Assembly (NCBI GenBank): GCA_963771025.1
Contig: CAVYRL010000008.1
Location: 248,001-312,000, forward strand
Direction of reading: 5' to 3'
DNA length: 64,000 bases
From: Miltoncostaea sp963771025
GTDB taxonomy: Bacteria > Actinomycetota > Thermoleophilia > Miltoncostaeales > Miltoncostaeaceae
The notes below the pieces were generated by a model. That model saw only the letters and a list, made by a program, of their open reading frames with translations. It was not told the origin of the DNA and made no database searches. The translations under genes and the position numbers were made by a program. Below, piece after piece: positions 52,388-59,500 of the stretch (positions within the stretch are counted from its first letter, which is position 1; each line of letters begins with the position of its first letter).

Positions 52388-52459
52388 TCCTCGGTAGCTC
52401 AATGGTAGAGCATCCGGCTGTTAACCGGAGGGTTGCAAGTTCGAGTCTTGCCCGAGGAG
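52388..52459 (+). tRNA. tRNA-Asn (anticodon GTT)
   Basis: 72-nt cloverleaf: acceptor stem TCCTCGG (52388-52394) pairs with CCGAGGA (52452-52458), discriminator G, D-arm AGCTCAATGGTAGAGC, anticodon stem CCGG/CCGG with loop CTGTTAA (anticodon GTT) and T-arm GGTTCGAGTC-like AGTTCGAGTCTTG. CCA is not encoded. Its 3' half is repeated 6.1 kb downstream, so the gene is the attachment site of an integrated element that restores the tRNA. A GAAA-loop terminator follows. Confidence 0.95.
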
Positions 52460-52461
52460 TA
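52418..52461 (+). repeat. left attachment site (44-bp direct repeat)
   Basis: Begins CTGTTAACCGGAGGGTTGCA and ends TTGCCCGAGGAGTA. Identical to 58515-58558. It starts at the anticodon loop and runs 2 nt past the tRNA 3' end. Confidence 0.92.
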
Positions 52462-52465
52462 GACG

Positions 52466-52489
52466 AAAGGCCCCGGAAACGGGGCTTTT
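52466..52489 (+). terminator. rho-independent terminator after tRNA-Asn
   Basis: AAAGGCCCCG - GAAA - CGGGGCTTTT: a 6-bp GC stem (52470-52475 with 52480-52485) extended by A-U pairs, a GAAA tetraloop and a U-run. It lies inside the element, so it was brought in with it. Confidence 0.85.
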
Positions 52490-52522
52490 CTTCGTTCCGG
52501 GGCGGGCATCACCGCCGGGGCC

Positions 52523-52542
52523 GTGGCATCAGCGTGGCATCA
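52523..52542 (+). repeat. left arm-type repeats (GTGGCATCA x2)
   Basis: GTGGCATCA at 52523-52531 and 52534-52542, 11-nt period, same orientation as a matching pair at the right end. Probable arm-binding sites of the tyrosine integrase. Confidence 0.7.
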
Positions 52543-52579
52543 CGATCGATGTCAGGCGGTCGCAACACGGTGCCGCCCC

Positions 52580-53167
52580 CTACTTGAGAAGGCGGGCCTT
52601 CTGGGCGGCGAACTCTTCCTCTGTCAGCACGCCAGCGTCCCGCAGATCGGCCAGCTTGCGTAGTTCGTCGGCAACCAAGGGGATCTCGGTCCCGCCACTT
52701 GCGGCCTCGGCCGAGGCATGAGGTGACTCCGGCACCGCGAGTGACAGGAGCGGCGCGAGCCCGGCTCTCTGTCGGCATGCATCCACCTCGCTGGACCACT
52801 GAAGTGCCGCTGCTGCCTCGCACGCGAAATGAAGCGCGCACTGCACGCCGTCAACGTCCGCCACAACCTCAATAGGTGTGTTCTTCGAGGCAATGCGCTT
52901 GTTGTGCGCTGCTGCGCCGAGTGCCCCGCCCATGACGAAGGCGGTCGTCCCTCCGCCCCGCTTGACCGTTGCGCCGACGCCGACCTTGAGAGACCGAACG
53001 TCTGCACCCGGGATCGTGAACTCTGGAAAGCGGCGCTCCAGCATGTTGACGCGCCGCACGGAGGCGTAGGTGATCGCCCCCGTGTCATCGACCTCAACCC
53101 AGCCATCCTCGATCTGCTTGGGGAACTTGGGGTGGCCGCCCAAGTAGCCGCCGTCGATCGCCTTCAA
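52580..53167 (-). CDS. element-borne SHOCT-domain protein
   Basis: 195 aa from TTG 53167, chosen because AGGAGG lies 8 nt upstream. The N-terminal 130 residues are a beta-rich domain of unknown type (WVEVDDTGAITYASVRRVNM, VGVGATVKRGGGTTAFVMGG) that resembles PH-like domains often paired with SHOCT. The C-terminal SHOCT motif is clear: LRKLADLRDAGVLTEEEFAA then QKARLL. SHOCT modules usually mediate oligomerisation. It is divergent from the excisionase gene and next to the left attachment site. Confidence 0.75.
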   Translation of the reverse strand: MKAIDGGYLGGHPKFPKQIEDGWVEVDDTGAITYASVRRVNMLERRFPEFTIPGADVRSLKVGVGATVKRGGGTTAFVMGGALGAAAHNKRIASKNTPIEVVADVDGVQCALHFACEAAAALQWSSEVDACRQRAGLAPLLSLAVPESPHASAEAASGGTEIPLVADELRKLADLRDAGVLTEEEFAAQKARLLK

Positions 53168-53306
53168 AGCGTCGCCCTCCTGGTCGCGTCGGCCTCTCCC
53201 GGGTCGCACCCTATCCCGAGGGTGTTCCAGGCCCGCTTCCCCAGCGGGGATCGTCGGCCACGGAGCGCGTCAGAACGCATGCTCGGCTTCGCCCTCGCCG
53301 GACCGT

Positions 53307-53335
53307 TTGAGGCCGAACTCTCGAAGGGCTAGAGT
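53307..53335 (+). promoter_or_regulatory. promoter of the excisionase-integrase operon (TTGAGG-17-TAGAGT)
   Basis: TTGAGG (53307-53312) and TAGAGT (53330-53335) are 17 nt apart. The transcript would have a leader of about 115 nt that contains the 8-bp inverted repeat at 53413-53437. It lies in the 288-nt gap between the SHOCT gene and the excisionase-like gene. Confidence 0.6.
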
Positions 53336-53412
53336 CCCTCGCGTCTCAAGGATGGGGCACCCGGAGAGCGAGAGGCCGACCGGGGACTAGGGCAGATGCG
53401 TGACGCGGACCC

Positions 53413-53437
53413 CTAGACGAGCAGTCGAATCGTCTAG
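53413..53437. promoter_or_regulatory. 8-bp inverted repeat before the excisionase gene
   Basis: CTAGACGA (53413-53420) and TCGTCTAG (53430-53437) with a 9-nt spacer, ending 18 nt before the ATG. It could be an operator for a dimeric HTH repressor, perhaps the excisionase-like protein itself, or an RNA hairpin over the ribosome site. Confidence 0.55.
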
Positions 53438-53455
53438 CCCTGGAGGTCCGCACAC

Positions 53456-53680
53456 ATGGCCCTACCCGATGGACCCCGCCCTGTCGTTGACACGCACGGG
53501 GCCGCCGAGTTGCTCGGCATCTCGTACGACCGCGTGCGCCAACTGGCGGACGAGGGCGTGCTGCCCGTCGGCCTGGAATCCGTCATCCGGCCGAGCGGCC
53601 GCCGCTTCCGCTGGTTCTACGTCGATGAGGTCGCGGCGCTGGCAGAGGAGCGCCGCCCCAAGCCGCCGGTCGCCAGCTAA
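53456..53680 (+). CDS. excisionase-like HTH protein
   Basis: 74 aa. A winged-helix HTH of the MerR/excisionase class: VDTHGAAELLGISYDRVRQL then ADEGVLPVGLESVI and RFRWFYVDEVAALAEERRP (the wing and final helix). GGAGG lies about 9 nt before ATG 53456. As the first gene before the integrase it probably sets the direction of recombination and may regulate its own promoter. Confidence 0.82.
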   Translation: MALPDGPRPVVDTHGAAELLGISYDRVRQLADEGVLPVGLESVIRPSGRRFRWFYVDEVAALAEERRPKPPVAS

Positions 53681-53691
53681 GGGCTCCGACC

Positions 53692-54165
53692 ATGACCCCC
53701 GATCCGCGGCTGGTGGAGGCTCTGCGCGAGTGTGGCCTGCGCGTTGCGAAGGTCAACCCCGACCGCTGGATGGCCCACTGCCCCCATCACGAGGACCGGC
53801 ACGAGAGCCTGAGCATCCGCAGGGCCGACAACGGCGACACGCTCGTGCACTGCTTCGCGGGCTGCGAGGTCGTCAACGTGCTCGCCGCCTGCGGCCTGGA
53901 CTGGGGGGCGTTGTTCGCGGACGCCCCCGAGACGCCACGCCTGGCCGACGGGGCCCGCCCGAGACGCCGCCGTCAACCGTCGCGTGCCGCCGCCGAGGCC
54001 CAAGACGGCCGCCGACGTGGCGAAGGCCCTTGGCGTCGACCCCGACGAGCTCGAGACGATGTGCGGGGTTCGCACCGCCGCCGACCACCGCCGCGTCCAG
54101 GAGGAGCTCGAGGAGCTCGTCGCCAGCGCGAGGAGCTCGTCGCCAGCGGGTGCGGGACCGCCTGA
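53692..54165 (+). pseudogene. decayed CHC2 zinc-finger (primase-like) gene
   Basis: The first 90 codons encode a DnaG-type CHC2 zinc finger: RWMAHCPHHEDRHESLSIRR then DTLVHCFAGCEVVNVLAACG. After about 53,940 this frame turns Arg-rich and non-coding in style, while the +1 frame becomes sensible (PKTAADVAKALGVDPDELET, then AADHRRVQEELEELVAS). A perfect 20-bp tandem duplication (54109-54148) then breaks that second frame. With one copy removed the reading ends naturally at TGA 54163-54165. So the gene appears broken twice, or is two short overlapping genes with the second disrupted. No catalytic primase domain is present. Confidence 0.65.
54109..54148. repeat. 20-bp tandem duplication
   Basis: CGAGGAGCTCGTCGCCAGCG occurs at 54109-54128 and again at 54129-54148 without a gap. 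As 20 is not a multiple of 3 it shifts the frame. Confidence 0.9.
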
Positions 54166-54418
54166 GCGAGCGGGACGGCGAGTGAGCACGGGGCTGGGGC
54201 GTCGTCCGTACCCCGGCTCTTCGGGGCGGCTGCGGGAGCTTCCGTCGGGTGGTAGCCCCGACGCCCGCAGTCGTCCCGTTCGCCCCTCGAGGGCGTGCAG
54301 CAGGCGACCCCGAAACCGCGTAAGGGAGCGGTTTTCCGGCGTGCTACCTTTCCGGGCCACGACAAGTGGGGCCGCGCCGCGCCAACGGCCGACCCCGTGA
54401 CCCATCGGAGGAACCCCG

Positions 54419-55630
54419 ATGAGTAACCGCAACGCTACCGGGCAAGGCCGACGCCGATCCCACGGCACCGGCTCCCTGATCGTCCGCACCGACACGGCAG
54501 GCCGCGAGACGTTCTACGGCCAGTGGCGCGCCGACGGCCGGATCATCAAGCGCCGGATCGGCCCGAAGCGCGTCAAGGGCACTCGCCAGGGCCTGACCCT
54601 GACGATGGCCGAGGCCGCCCTGCGCCAGATGATGGCCGAGGTCACCCCCGAGCAGGTCGCGCCCGCTGAGCGGGTCAACATCGCCACGGCGGGAAAGGCG
54701 TACCTCACCCGCGCCGAAACCGTGACGGGGCTCAAGCTCACGACGATCACCGACTACCGGATCATGCTCGACAACCACCTGGCCCCGCACTTCAGGCGCA
54801 AGGCCCTGGGCAAGATCACGGTGGACGACATCAACCGCTACGTCGTGGCCAAGCGGCGCACGCTGGCGGCCAAGACGGTCCGCAACCACCTGAACTTCGC
54901 CAACGCCCTGTTCGTCCTGGCGATGAGCACGGGCTGGGCTCGCGCCAACCCGGTGCCGCTGGCCGACCGGCCGCGCCAGGATGGCGAGGGCGGCCACGAC
55001 CTACGGTTCCTGACCCGCCAGGAGCTCGAGGCCCTCCTGCGGGCCGTCCCCGACGACGATGAGGGCTCGAGGGATCGGGCCCTCTACGCGACGGCCGCCT
55101 GGGCGGGGCTGCGCCAAGGGGAGCTCGCGGCGCTGCGCTGGCGCGATGTGGACTGGGCGGCTGGCCTGATCCGCGTCCGGCGCAACTTCACTCACGGCCG
55201 GATGAGCACCCCGAAGTCGGACCGCTCCGCCCGGGCGGTGCCGATGTTCGACCGGCTGGCGGGCGAGCTCGACCGGCACTTCACGAGCTCGAGCTATCAG
55301 GGCGATGACGAGCTCGTGTTCTGCCACCCCCACACCGGGAGCCCGTTCGACGCCTCGCAGGTCCGGCACCGCTTCCATGCGGCCCTGAAAGCGGCCGGGG
55401 TGCGCCGAGTCCGGTTCCACGACCTGCGACACACCTTCGGGACGTCGATGGCCGCCGCCGGGTGCCCGCTGCGAACATTGCAGGGCTACCTCGGCCACGC
55501 CAGCTACGCGACGACGGAGGTGTACGCCGACTTCGCCCCCGACACCACGCGGGGCGCGGCCTGGGCGGCGCAGGCGTTCGGGGCCGAGGCCGCCGAGGAG
55601 GCGGTGCCGGTTGAGGAGGCCGCCGCCTGA
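54419..55630 (+). CDS. int: tyrosine-recombinase integrase
   Basis: 403 aa, complete. Arm-binding N-terminal domain (GTGSLIVRTDTAGRETFYGQ), SAM-like core-binding domain (about 90-175) and catalytic domain with the full set R232 (AGLRQGELAALRW), K266 (STPKSDRSARAVP), H334 and R337 (FHDLRHTFGTSMA), H360 (GYLGHA) and Y369 (TTEVYADFAP). ATG 54419 has GGAGGA upstream. It should catalyse integration into and excision from tRNA-Asn at the 44-bp core. The gene lies in the middle of the element, not next to the attachment site as is more usual. Confidence 0.95.
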   Translation: MSNRNATGQGRRRSHGTGSLIVRTDTAGRETFYGQWRADGRIIKRRIGPKRVKGTRQGLTLTMAEAALRQMMAEVTPEQVAPAERVNIATAGKAYLTRAETVTGLKLTTITDYRIMLDNHLAPHFRRKALGKITVDDINRYVVAKRRTLAAKTVRNHLNFANALFVLAMSTGWARANPVPLADRPRQDGEGGHDLRFLTRQELEALLRAVPDDDEGSRDRALYATAAWAGLRQGELAALRWRDVDWAAGLIRVRRNFTHGRMSTPKSDRSARAVPMFDRLAGELDRHFTSSSYQGDDELVFCHPHTGSPFDASQVRHRFHAALKAAGVRRVRFHDLRHTFGTSMAAAGCPLRTLQGYLGHASYATTEVYADFAPDTTRGAAWAAQAFGAEAAEEAVPVEEAAA

Positions 55631-55665
55631 AGCGTCGTCCGAATCCACGAGGATGATCCGGCACG

Positions 55666-56478
55666 ATGCCACGTCACGAGATCCCGGTCCTCACGAACTT
55701 CGTCCTTGAGGACGCACCTGGGCAGGAGGTCGGCGAAGGTGAGCATCGTGTCATCCGCTTCGACGGTCGGGAGATCGTCTGGCACGTCAACGAATCAGAT
55801 CCAGAACGCGGCCGGATGCTCCCGACTGTTTGCATGCGGTCTGACGGCTGGAAGGACGAGTCCCACTACCGCGCCGAGGTCCTTCACGTCCAACGCTTTC
55901 TCTCGGCGCTCTCGTTCAATGACGAAGTAGCCATCACGACGCTGTTCTTCGGCTTCAACCATGCCGCAACCGACCCTCCGGACCGAGTGGTGTTCCGCCA
56001 GCCGGGGTGGCCGCTGCCCCTTTGTCACGGTCTCCAGACGCCCAGCGAGATAGTGGCGGTGCAGGATGAACGCCTGCGACTCGCGCTCGCCCTCTATCGC
56101 AAGGGGCGCAGCTCGCTGAACCCGTACGACCGCTTCCTCGCCTACTGGAATGCGCTCGAGGCCGTCTTCCAGCCCGACCCGAAGAACCGCCGCCGCGACT
56201 CCTACATCGAGAAGGCCCCACGTCGGTGGAAAGGGGTCTTCCACGGTTGGGACCCTGTGCCGACGAATCTGGTCCGCCACCTCCAGGGGTCGAGCCGCAA
56301 TGCCGTTGCCCACTTGGTCAACACCACCGATGGTTCGATCCTCGACCCTGACGACCCAGCCGACTGGAGCCGCCTCGACAAGGACGCGAGAGTCGTCGAG
56401 CGGTTGCTCCGCTTCAAGATCGAGGAGCGTTGGCCCCATCCCGTCTACTGCCAGCGGCCTAGCTCTCCAACTTCCTAA
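55666..56478 (+). CDS. element cargo protein, possible HEPN/MauJ-like
   Basis: 270 aa. An N-terminal mixed alpha/beta region (VIRFDGREIVWHVNESDPER, NDEVAITTLFFGFNHAATDP) is followed by a helical part: LYRKGRSSLNPYDRFLAYWN then ALEAVFQPDPKNRR, and then R211-NAVA-H216 in SSRNAVAHLVNTTDG, an RX4H motif as in HEPN RNases and in MauJ/Apea-like proteins. If it is catalytic it might cleave RNA, possibly in phage defence. This is inference from motif and context. It starts 35 nt after int and overlaps the 3' end of the opposing coiled-coil gene by 20 nt. Confidence 0.68.
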   Translation: MPRHEIPVLTNFVLEDAPGQEVGEGEHRVIRFDGREIVWHVNESDPERGRMLPTVCMRSDGWKDESHYRAEVLHVQRFLSALSFNDEVAITTLFFGFNHAATDPPDRVVFRQPGWPLPLCHGLQTPSEIVAVQDERLRLALALYRKGRSSLNPYDRFLAYWNALEAVFQPDPKNRRRDSYIEKAPRRWKGVFHGWDPVPTNLVRHLQGSSRNAVAHLVNTTDGSILDPDDPADWSRLDKDARVVERLLRFKIEERWPHPVYCQRPSSPTS

Positions 56479-57268
56479 GCCGCTCGCGTGCAGCATCAAC
56501 CTCCGCAGTGTCCGCCTCGACGACGGCGAGAGCTTGTTCGGCTACTCGGATTGCCTCGGTGCTGCTCTTCGCTCTATCGACATTCCGTAAGGCATCCTCG
56601 ATGGTGCTGCGGTCGGAACGGACCGCCTCGGTGAAGCGCTGCGCTTCATCGATGACGCGCTGGCGTTCGAGGCGGGCCGCAGGGCCGTTTGGGGCAACGG
56701 CGTTGAACGTCGCGACGAACTGCCTGGCCTTCTCCTCCATCTTCGGAGGCACCGCAGCGACGCTCGCGATACCGGGTCCGCTCAGCGAGATGAAGAGCTG
56801 GCGGGTGTCGTGGGTCTCCTTCTTCTGGAAGATCAGCGCTGGCCAGCAACCGCAACAGACGGCAGTGGCTGCAGAGGGGTGGTGTTCGACCTGCAGGTTG
56901 CCGGATGTGTCGGCTCTTGCCTGCATGCTTGGCTCTAGCCAGACGGTGCCCTCTGGCGTGTAGACGTACGACTCAAAGACGGTGTACGGCGCACACGCGG
57001 CGAGCGCATTGCCTTCTTGGGCCTTCTCTTCTGCGTCTTCCGCCGCGGCGACCGCTTGCTTGTGAGCCTTCTCGGCGTCTTTGAGACCGCTCTCGGCGGA
57101 CTTGATGGCGAGAGCCTGCTCCTTCCGGGCGGCCTCAAGGGCCTTCTCTGTATCTCGGAGGCGCTCCATGCGACGACGCTCGGCGGCCTTCACGGCAGCT
57201 TTGGCCTCGCGACGCAGTTCCTTTGGCGACGGCGGAGGGTCTGGTGCGCCGGGCGTCTCGTCGCTCAT
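56459..57268 (-). CDS. element cargo coiled-coil protein
   Basis: 269 aa. Residues 15-85 and 195-269 are predicted coiled coils rich in Ala, Glu, Lys and Arg (LRREAKAAVKAAERRRMERL, EQALAVVEADTAEVDAARER). They flank a compact middle domain (about 90-190) with CAPYTVFESYVYTPEGTVWL, AVCCGCWPALIFQKKET and QLFISLSGPGIASVAAV. There is no signal peptide or TM segment. I do not recognise it. Its start overlaps the stop of a small upstream ORF by 4 nt. Together with the converging HEPN-like gene it forms the central cargo. Confidence 0.68.
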   Translation of the reverse strand: MSDETPGAPDPPPSPKELRREAKAAVKAAERRRMERLRDTEKALEAARKEQALAIKSAESGLKDAEKAHKQAVAAAEDAEEKAQEGNALAACAPYTVFESYVYTPEGTVWLEPSMQARADTSGNLQVEHHPSAATAVCCGCWPALIFQKKETHDTRQLFISLSGPGIASVAAVPPKMEEKARQFVATFNAVAPNGPAARLERQRVIDEAQRFTEAVRSDRSTIEDALRNVDRAKSSTEAIRVAEQALAVVEADTAEVDAARERLRKLES

Positions 57269-57363
57269 GCCGTCTGCGCGGAGGTCACCTTGCAGTCTCT
57301 GCGAAGGACGATCTGATACGTCCTTCGTTGCCTAGCGAGCTGACGGAGTTTTCGTAGGGCCAT
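57265..57363 (-). CDS. possible 32-aa basic peptide upstream of the coiled-coil gene
   Basis: ATG 57363 opens MALRKLRQLARQRRTYQIVL followed by RRDCKVTSAQTA, ending in an ATGA overlap with the coiled-coil gene. The overlap suggests translational coupling; there is no good ribosome site. It is Arg-rich and could equally be chance. Confidence 0.3.
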   Translation of the reverse strand: MALRKLRQLARQRRTYQIVLRRDCKVTSAQTA

Positions 57364-57563
57364 CCGGCGCTTACCTACGGTGCCTGCCCTCCTGCTGGCC
57401 CGTGCAGAATCTTCATCCTTGCGGTCGTCTTGCGGATGACGAGCGCGAGCGCGCACAGCGGGCGGGCACCGGCGGCTTGGTCGCAACCGGAGGGGCGAGG
57501 GCTGCTACAGGACTCGCGGCTACCGGGCTGGGCAAGGGCGGCGGGTCGGGGTGCGGAAGGCGA
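57364..57563. other. 200-nt element gap without a supported gene
   Basis: Between the small basic ORF and the 3' end of the secreted-protein gene. Frames on both strands are short and compositionally random. I see no clear hairpin or promoter. Confidence 0.4.
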
Positions 57564-58253
57564 CTACCGCAGATCGCCATGTGCTGCTTCGCAGAAGACG
57601 GCTGCTAGTGATGACTCGGTGCAAGCGGGCGAGTTCGGATCGGGGCCTACGGAGACCCTCGCGAAGTACCACGCTCCTGGTGGAAGTGCCTGTCGCGATG
57701 TGTAGCTCGTGGCCAAGGGATCGAGACCCGCGCTTGGCGTGTTGGCGAAGTCGATCAAGACGCTGCTCAATCCCGGCTGCGCGAAGAAGCCATACGCATC
57801 CACGGCTGGCGAGGCAGAAATCGCCACCCACCGGGTGGCAGCGCCAGGGACGAGCGTCCAGTTGATCGAGGGCCGACGGTCCGCCGCCGAGTCGATGCTC
57901 GTGATCCTCGGGACGGCGGTGTCGACGAAGCCGTTGAAGACTGCCGAACCGGGCACTGGCGGGGCCGGAGCAGGATCAGGCGGTAGAGCACCCGAGGCCC
58001 AGTGGCACTCATAAGAGCGTCCGCCGTAGGACACGGAGATCTTGTCCCACGGAAGGTGTTCGGGTGCGCCAGGCTCGACACACGAGTAGCCCACGCGGTT
58101 CGCGTCGGTCCACACATAACTGTGGTGATCGGACGGGCAGGTGTGGAGAGGGTGGCACGGATCGGTGTGAGCCGCAGCCGTGCCGCTGCCTACGCCGAGC
58201 GCGCCTAAGGCAGCGGCCCCGACGATGAGAGCCAGCCTTGCCAGGTGGCTCAT
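57564..58253 (-). CDS. element-borne secreted protein of unknown function
   Basis: 229 aa. Signal peptide: LARLALIVGAAALGALGVGS then cleavage near AAAHTDP. The mature start has CHPLHTCPSDHHSYVW, a Cys/His cluster I associate with secreted actinobacterial proteins, then SYGGRSYECHWASGALP. The C-terminal 140 residues are a beta-rich, fibronectin-like region (INWTLVPGAATRWVAISASP, GAWYFARVSVGPDPNSPACT). Four or more Cys could form disulfides. It faces away from the right end of the element and has no partner genes. Confidence 0.68.
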   Translation of the reverse strand: MSHLARLALIVGAAALGALGVGSGTAAAHTDPCHPLHTCPSDHHSYVWTDANRVGYSCVEPGAPEHLPWDKISVSYGGRSYECHWASGALPPDPAPAPPVPGSAVFNGFVDTAVPRITSIDSAADRRPSINWTLVPGAATRWVAISASPAVDAYGFFAQPGLSSVLIDFANTPSAGLDPLATSYTSRQALPPGAWYFARVSVGPDPNSPACTESSLAAVFCEAAHGDLR

Positions 58254-58408
58254 GCGATAACACCCCTCAGTCCCCGGCCGCGATTGGCCGGTTTAGGCCC
58301 TTGATCCGCGAGAACGACCTTATAGGGGAGGCTCCCATGGTCGGGAACCGCCCGGCAGCGGGAGTGCACCCATCTTCAGCGCGGGTTCCCCGAAGTAGAC
58401 GGCCCCCC

Positions 58409-58429
58409 GTGGCATCACCCGTGGCATCA
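58409..58429 (+). repeat. right arm-type repeats (GTGGCATCA x2)
   Basis: GTGGCATCA at 58409-58417 and 58421-58429, 12-nt period, same sequence and orientation as the pair at the left end. Confidence 0.7.
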
Positions 58430-58514
58430 AAATGAGCGAATCTGAGATCACTTCACAGAACCGCATATCGCGTAACCGTGCGGGATGTCACTGCATGGAT
58501 CTGCCCCGGCTGTT

Positions 58515-58558
58515 CTGTTAACCGGAGGGTTGCAAGTTCGAGTCTTGCCCGAGGAGTA
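58515..58558 (+). repeat. right attachment site (44-bp direct repeat)
   Basis: Identical to 52418-52461. It is the displaced 3' half of tRNA-Asn without its 5' half, so it is not a tRNA gene. Confidence 0.92.
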
Positions 58559-58566
58559 ACCACGAC

Positions 58567-58587
58567 AGCCCCGCTATTAGCGGGGCT
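58567..58587 (+). terminator. original tRNA-Asn terminator, now beyond the element
   Basis: AGCCCCGC - TATTA - GCGGGGCT followed by TTCTCGTTCT: an 8-bp perfect stem and a U-rich tail. It was probably the terminator of tRNA-Asn before integration. Confidence 0.8.
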
Positions 58588-58650
58588 TTCTCGTTCTAGA
58601 GCGAGGCGTCGCCCGGATGCCGGACGACGGCACAACTCGAACGAGGTCGC

Positions 58651-58712
58651 TCCCGGAGCAGAGCATCCGGCTGCCAACCGGAGGGTTGCACGTTCGAGTC
58701 CTGCCCGCGGAG
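58651..58712 (+). pseudogene. decayed tRNA-Asn-like copy
   Basis: Aligns with tRNA-Asn from acceptor (TCCCGG for TCCTCGG) to 3' end (CCCGCGGAG), but the D-arm has lost about 8 nt and the anticodon position reads GCC instead of GTT (CCGGCTGCCAACCGG). The T-arm is intact (CGTTCGAGTCCTG). It cannot fold as a full tRNA, so it is likely a relic of tRNA duplication or of an older attachment site. Confidence 0.7.
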
Positions 58713-58724
58713 TAGCCGGAAAGG

Positions 58725-58741
58725 CCCCGCCATCGGCGGGG
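58725..58741 (+). terminator. hairpin after the decayed tRNA copy
   Basis: CCCCGCC - ATC - GGCGGGG, a 7-bp stem without a U-run, in the same relative place as the terminators of the other two copies. Confidence 0.55.
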
Positions 58742-58999
58742 TCGTCCCTTGGCCTCGTTCAGGCCGGATCCGCCCTCGTGACCGTCGCACTCCGGCTTTG
58801 CGAAGGACGCACCAGATCGGGCGTCAACGGGCCCGTCCTCTTGTCCGCTCGGCTCGTCGGGCCGCCGACGCCAGGGTTGCCGGAGGTCGGGCGCAGAGGA
58901 AGTCCGAAGGTTCGCCCGATGCCGGGTCGGGTAGGGCTTGATACGAGGGGGGTGTTCGCGTTCGAATACCCGCGAGACGGCGGCCCCGATGAGGACGAG

Positions 59000-59500
59000 A
59001 TGACCGACGAGACCACTCACGAAATCCGCGTGCACCTCACCCGAGAACACCCGCCCATCCGCAAGGCGGTGCTGGAGATGACCGGCGACGAGGTCACCTT
59101 CGGCACACCGGGCTGGCAGGGCGAGCACTACGGCTTCGAGCCGGGCACGGTGCCCGTGCACCCCGGGACGCTCGACTATCTGGTGGCGTCGGTGGCCGGG
59201 TGCCTGATCGGGACGTTTGGCGGCGCGCTCAGGGCGCGCGGCATCGACAGCACCGGCGACAGGCTCACCGCCGACGCCGTGGGCGACGTCGTCGTGGACC
59301 CCGACGGCGTGCTGCGGCTGCGCGCGATCGCGGTGCGCTACACGCTGCGCGCGTCCGAGGACAAGCGCGCCGCCGCCGAGAGGGCCAACACCCACCACGC
59401 CGCCCACTGCCCCAACGCCCGCTCCGTCGCGGCGGCGATCGACATCACCACCGATCTCGACTTCGTGGTCGAGCGAGAGACGACCGCCACGGGGGCCTGA
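59000..59500 (+). CDS. OsmC/Ohr-family protein
   Basis: 166 aa. The two redox Cys of the family are present: one in VASVAGCLIGTFGGALR and one in HHAAHCPNARSVAAAI. The N-terminal beta region (RKAVLEMTGDEVTFGTPGW) fits the OsmC fold. It reduces organic or fatty-acid hydroperoxides with dithiols; the spacing favours OsmC over Ohr, but this is not certain. ATG 59000 has GAGGACG upstream; GTG 58952 is an in-frame alternative. It is the first intact gene beyond the element. Confidence 0.88.
   Translation: MTDETTHEIRVHLTREHPPIRKAVLEMTGDEVTFGTPGWQGEHYGFEPGTVPVHPGTLDYLVASVAGCLIGTFGGALRARGIDSTGDRLTADAVGDVVVDPDGVLRLRAIAVRYTLRASEDKRAAAERANTHHAAHCPNARSVAAAIDITTDLDFVVERETTATGA

Larger units (their letters stand above)
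52418..58558. mobile_element. 6.1-kb tRNA-Asn-integrated element
   Basis: Bounded by a perfect 44-bp direct repeat of the tRNA-Asn 3' half. Contents: SHOCT protein (minus), excisionase-like HTH, decayed CHC2 protein, tyrosine integrase, possible HEPN/MauJ-like protein, coiled-coil protein (minus) with a small upstream ORF, and a secreted protein (minus). Arm-type repeats lie inside both ends. There are no capsid, conjugation or replication-initiator genes, so it is either a satellite that depends on a helper, a remnant, or a small cargo island. Some cargo genes have fewer GC-only third codon positions than the surrounding chromosome. Confidence 0.88.

Noticed and set aside
58651..58712. Functional tRNA-Gly (GCC)
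   Set aside because: The D-arm is mostly deleted and the acceptor stem is imperfect; the body is that of tRNA-Asn.
58577..59407. Minus-strand ORF containing RTRTCNPPVGSRML
   Set aside because: This peptide is the well-known false translation of the antisense strand of a tRNA; here it crosses the decayed tRNA copy and the rest lies antisense to osmC.
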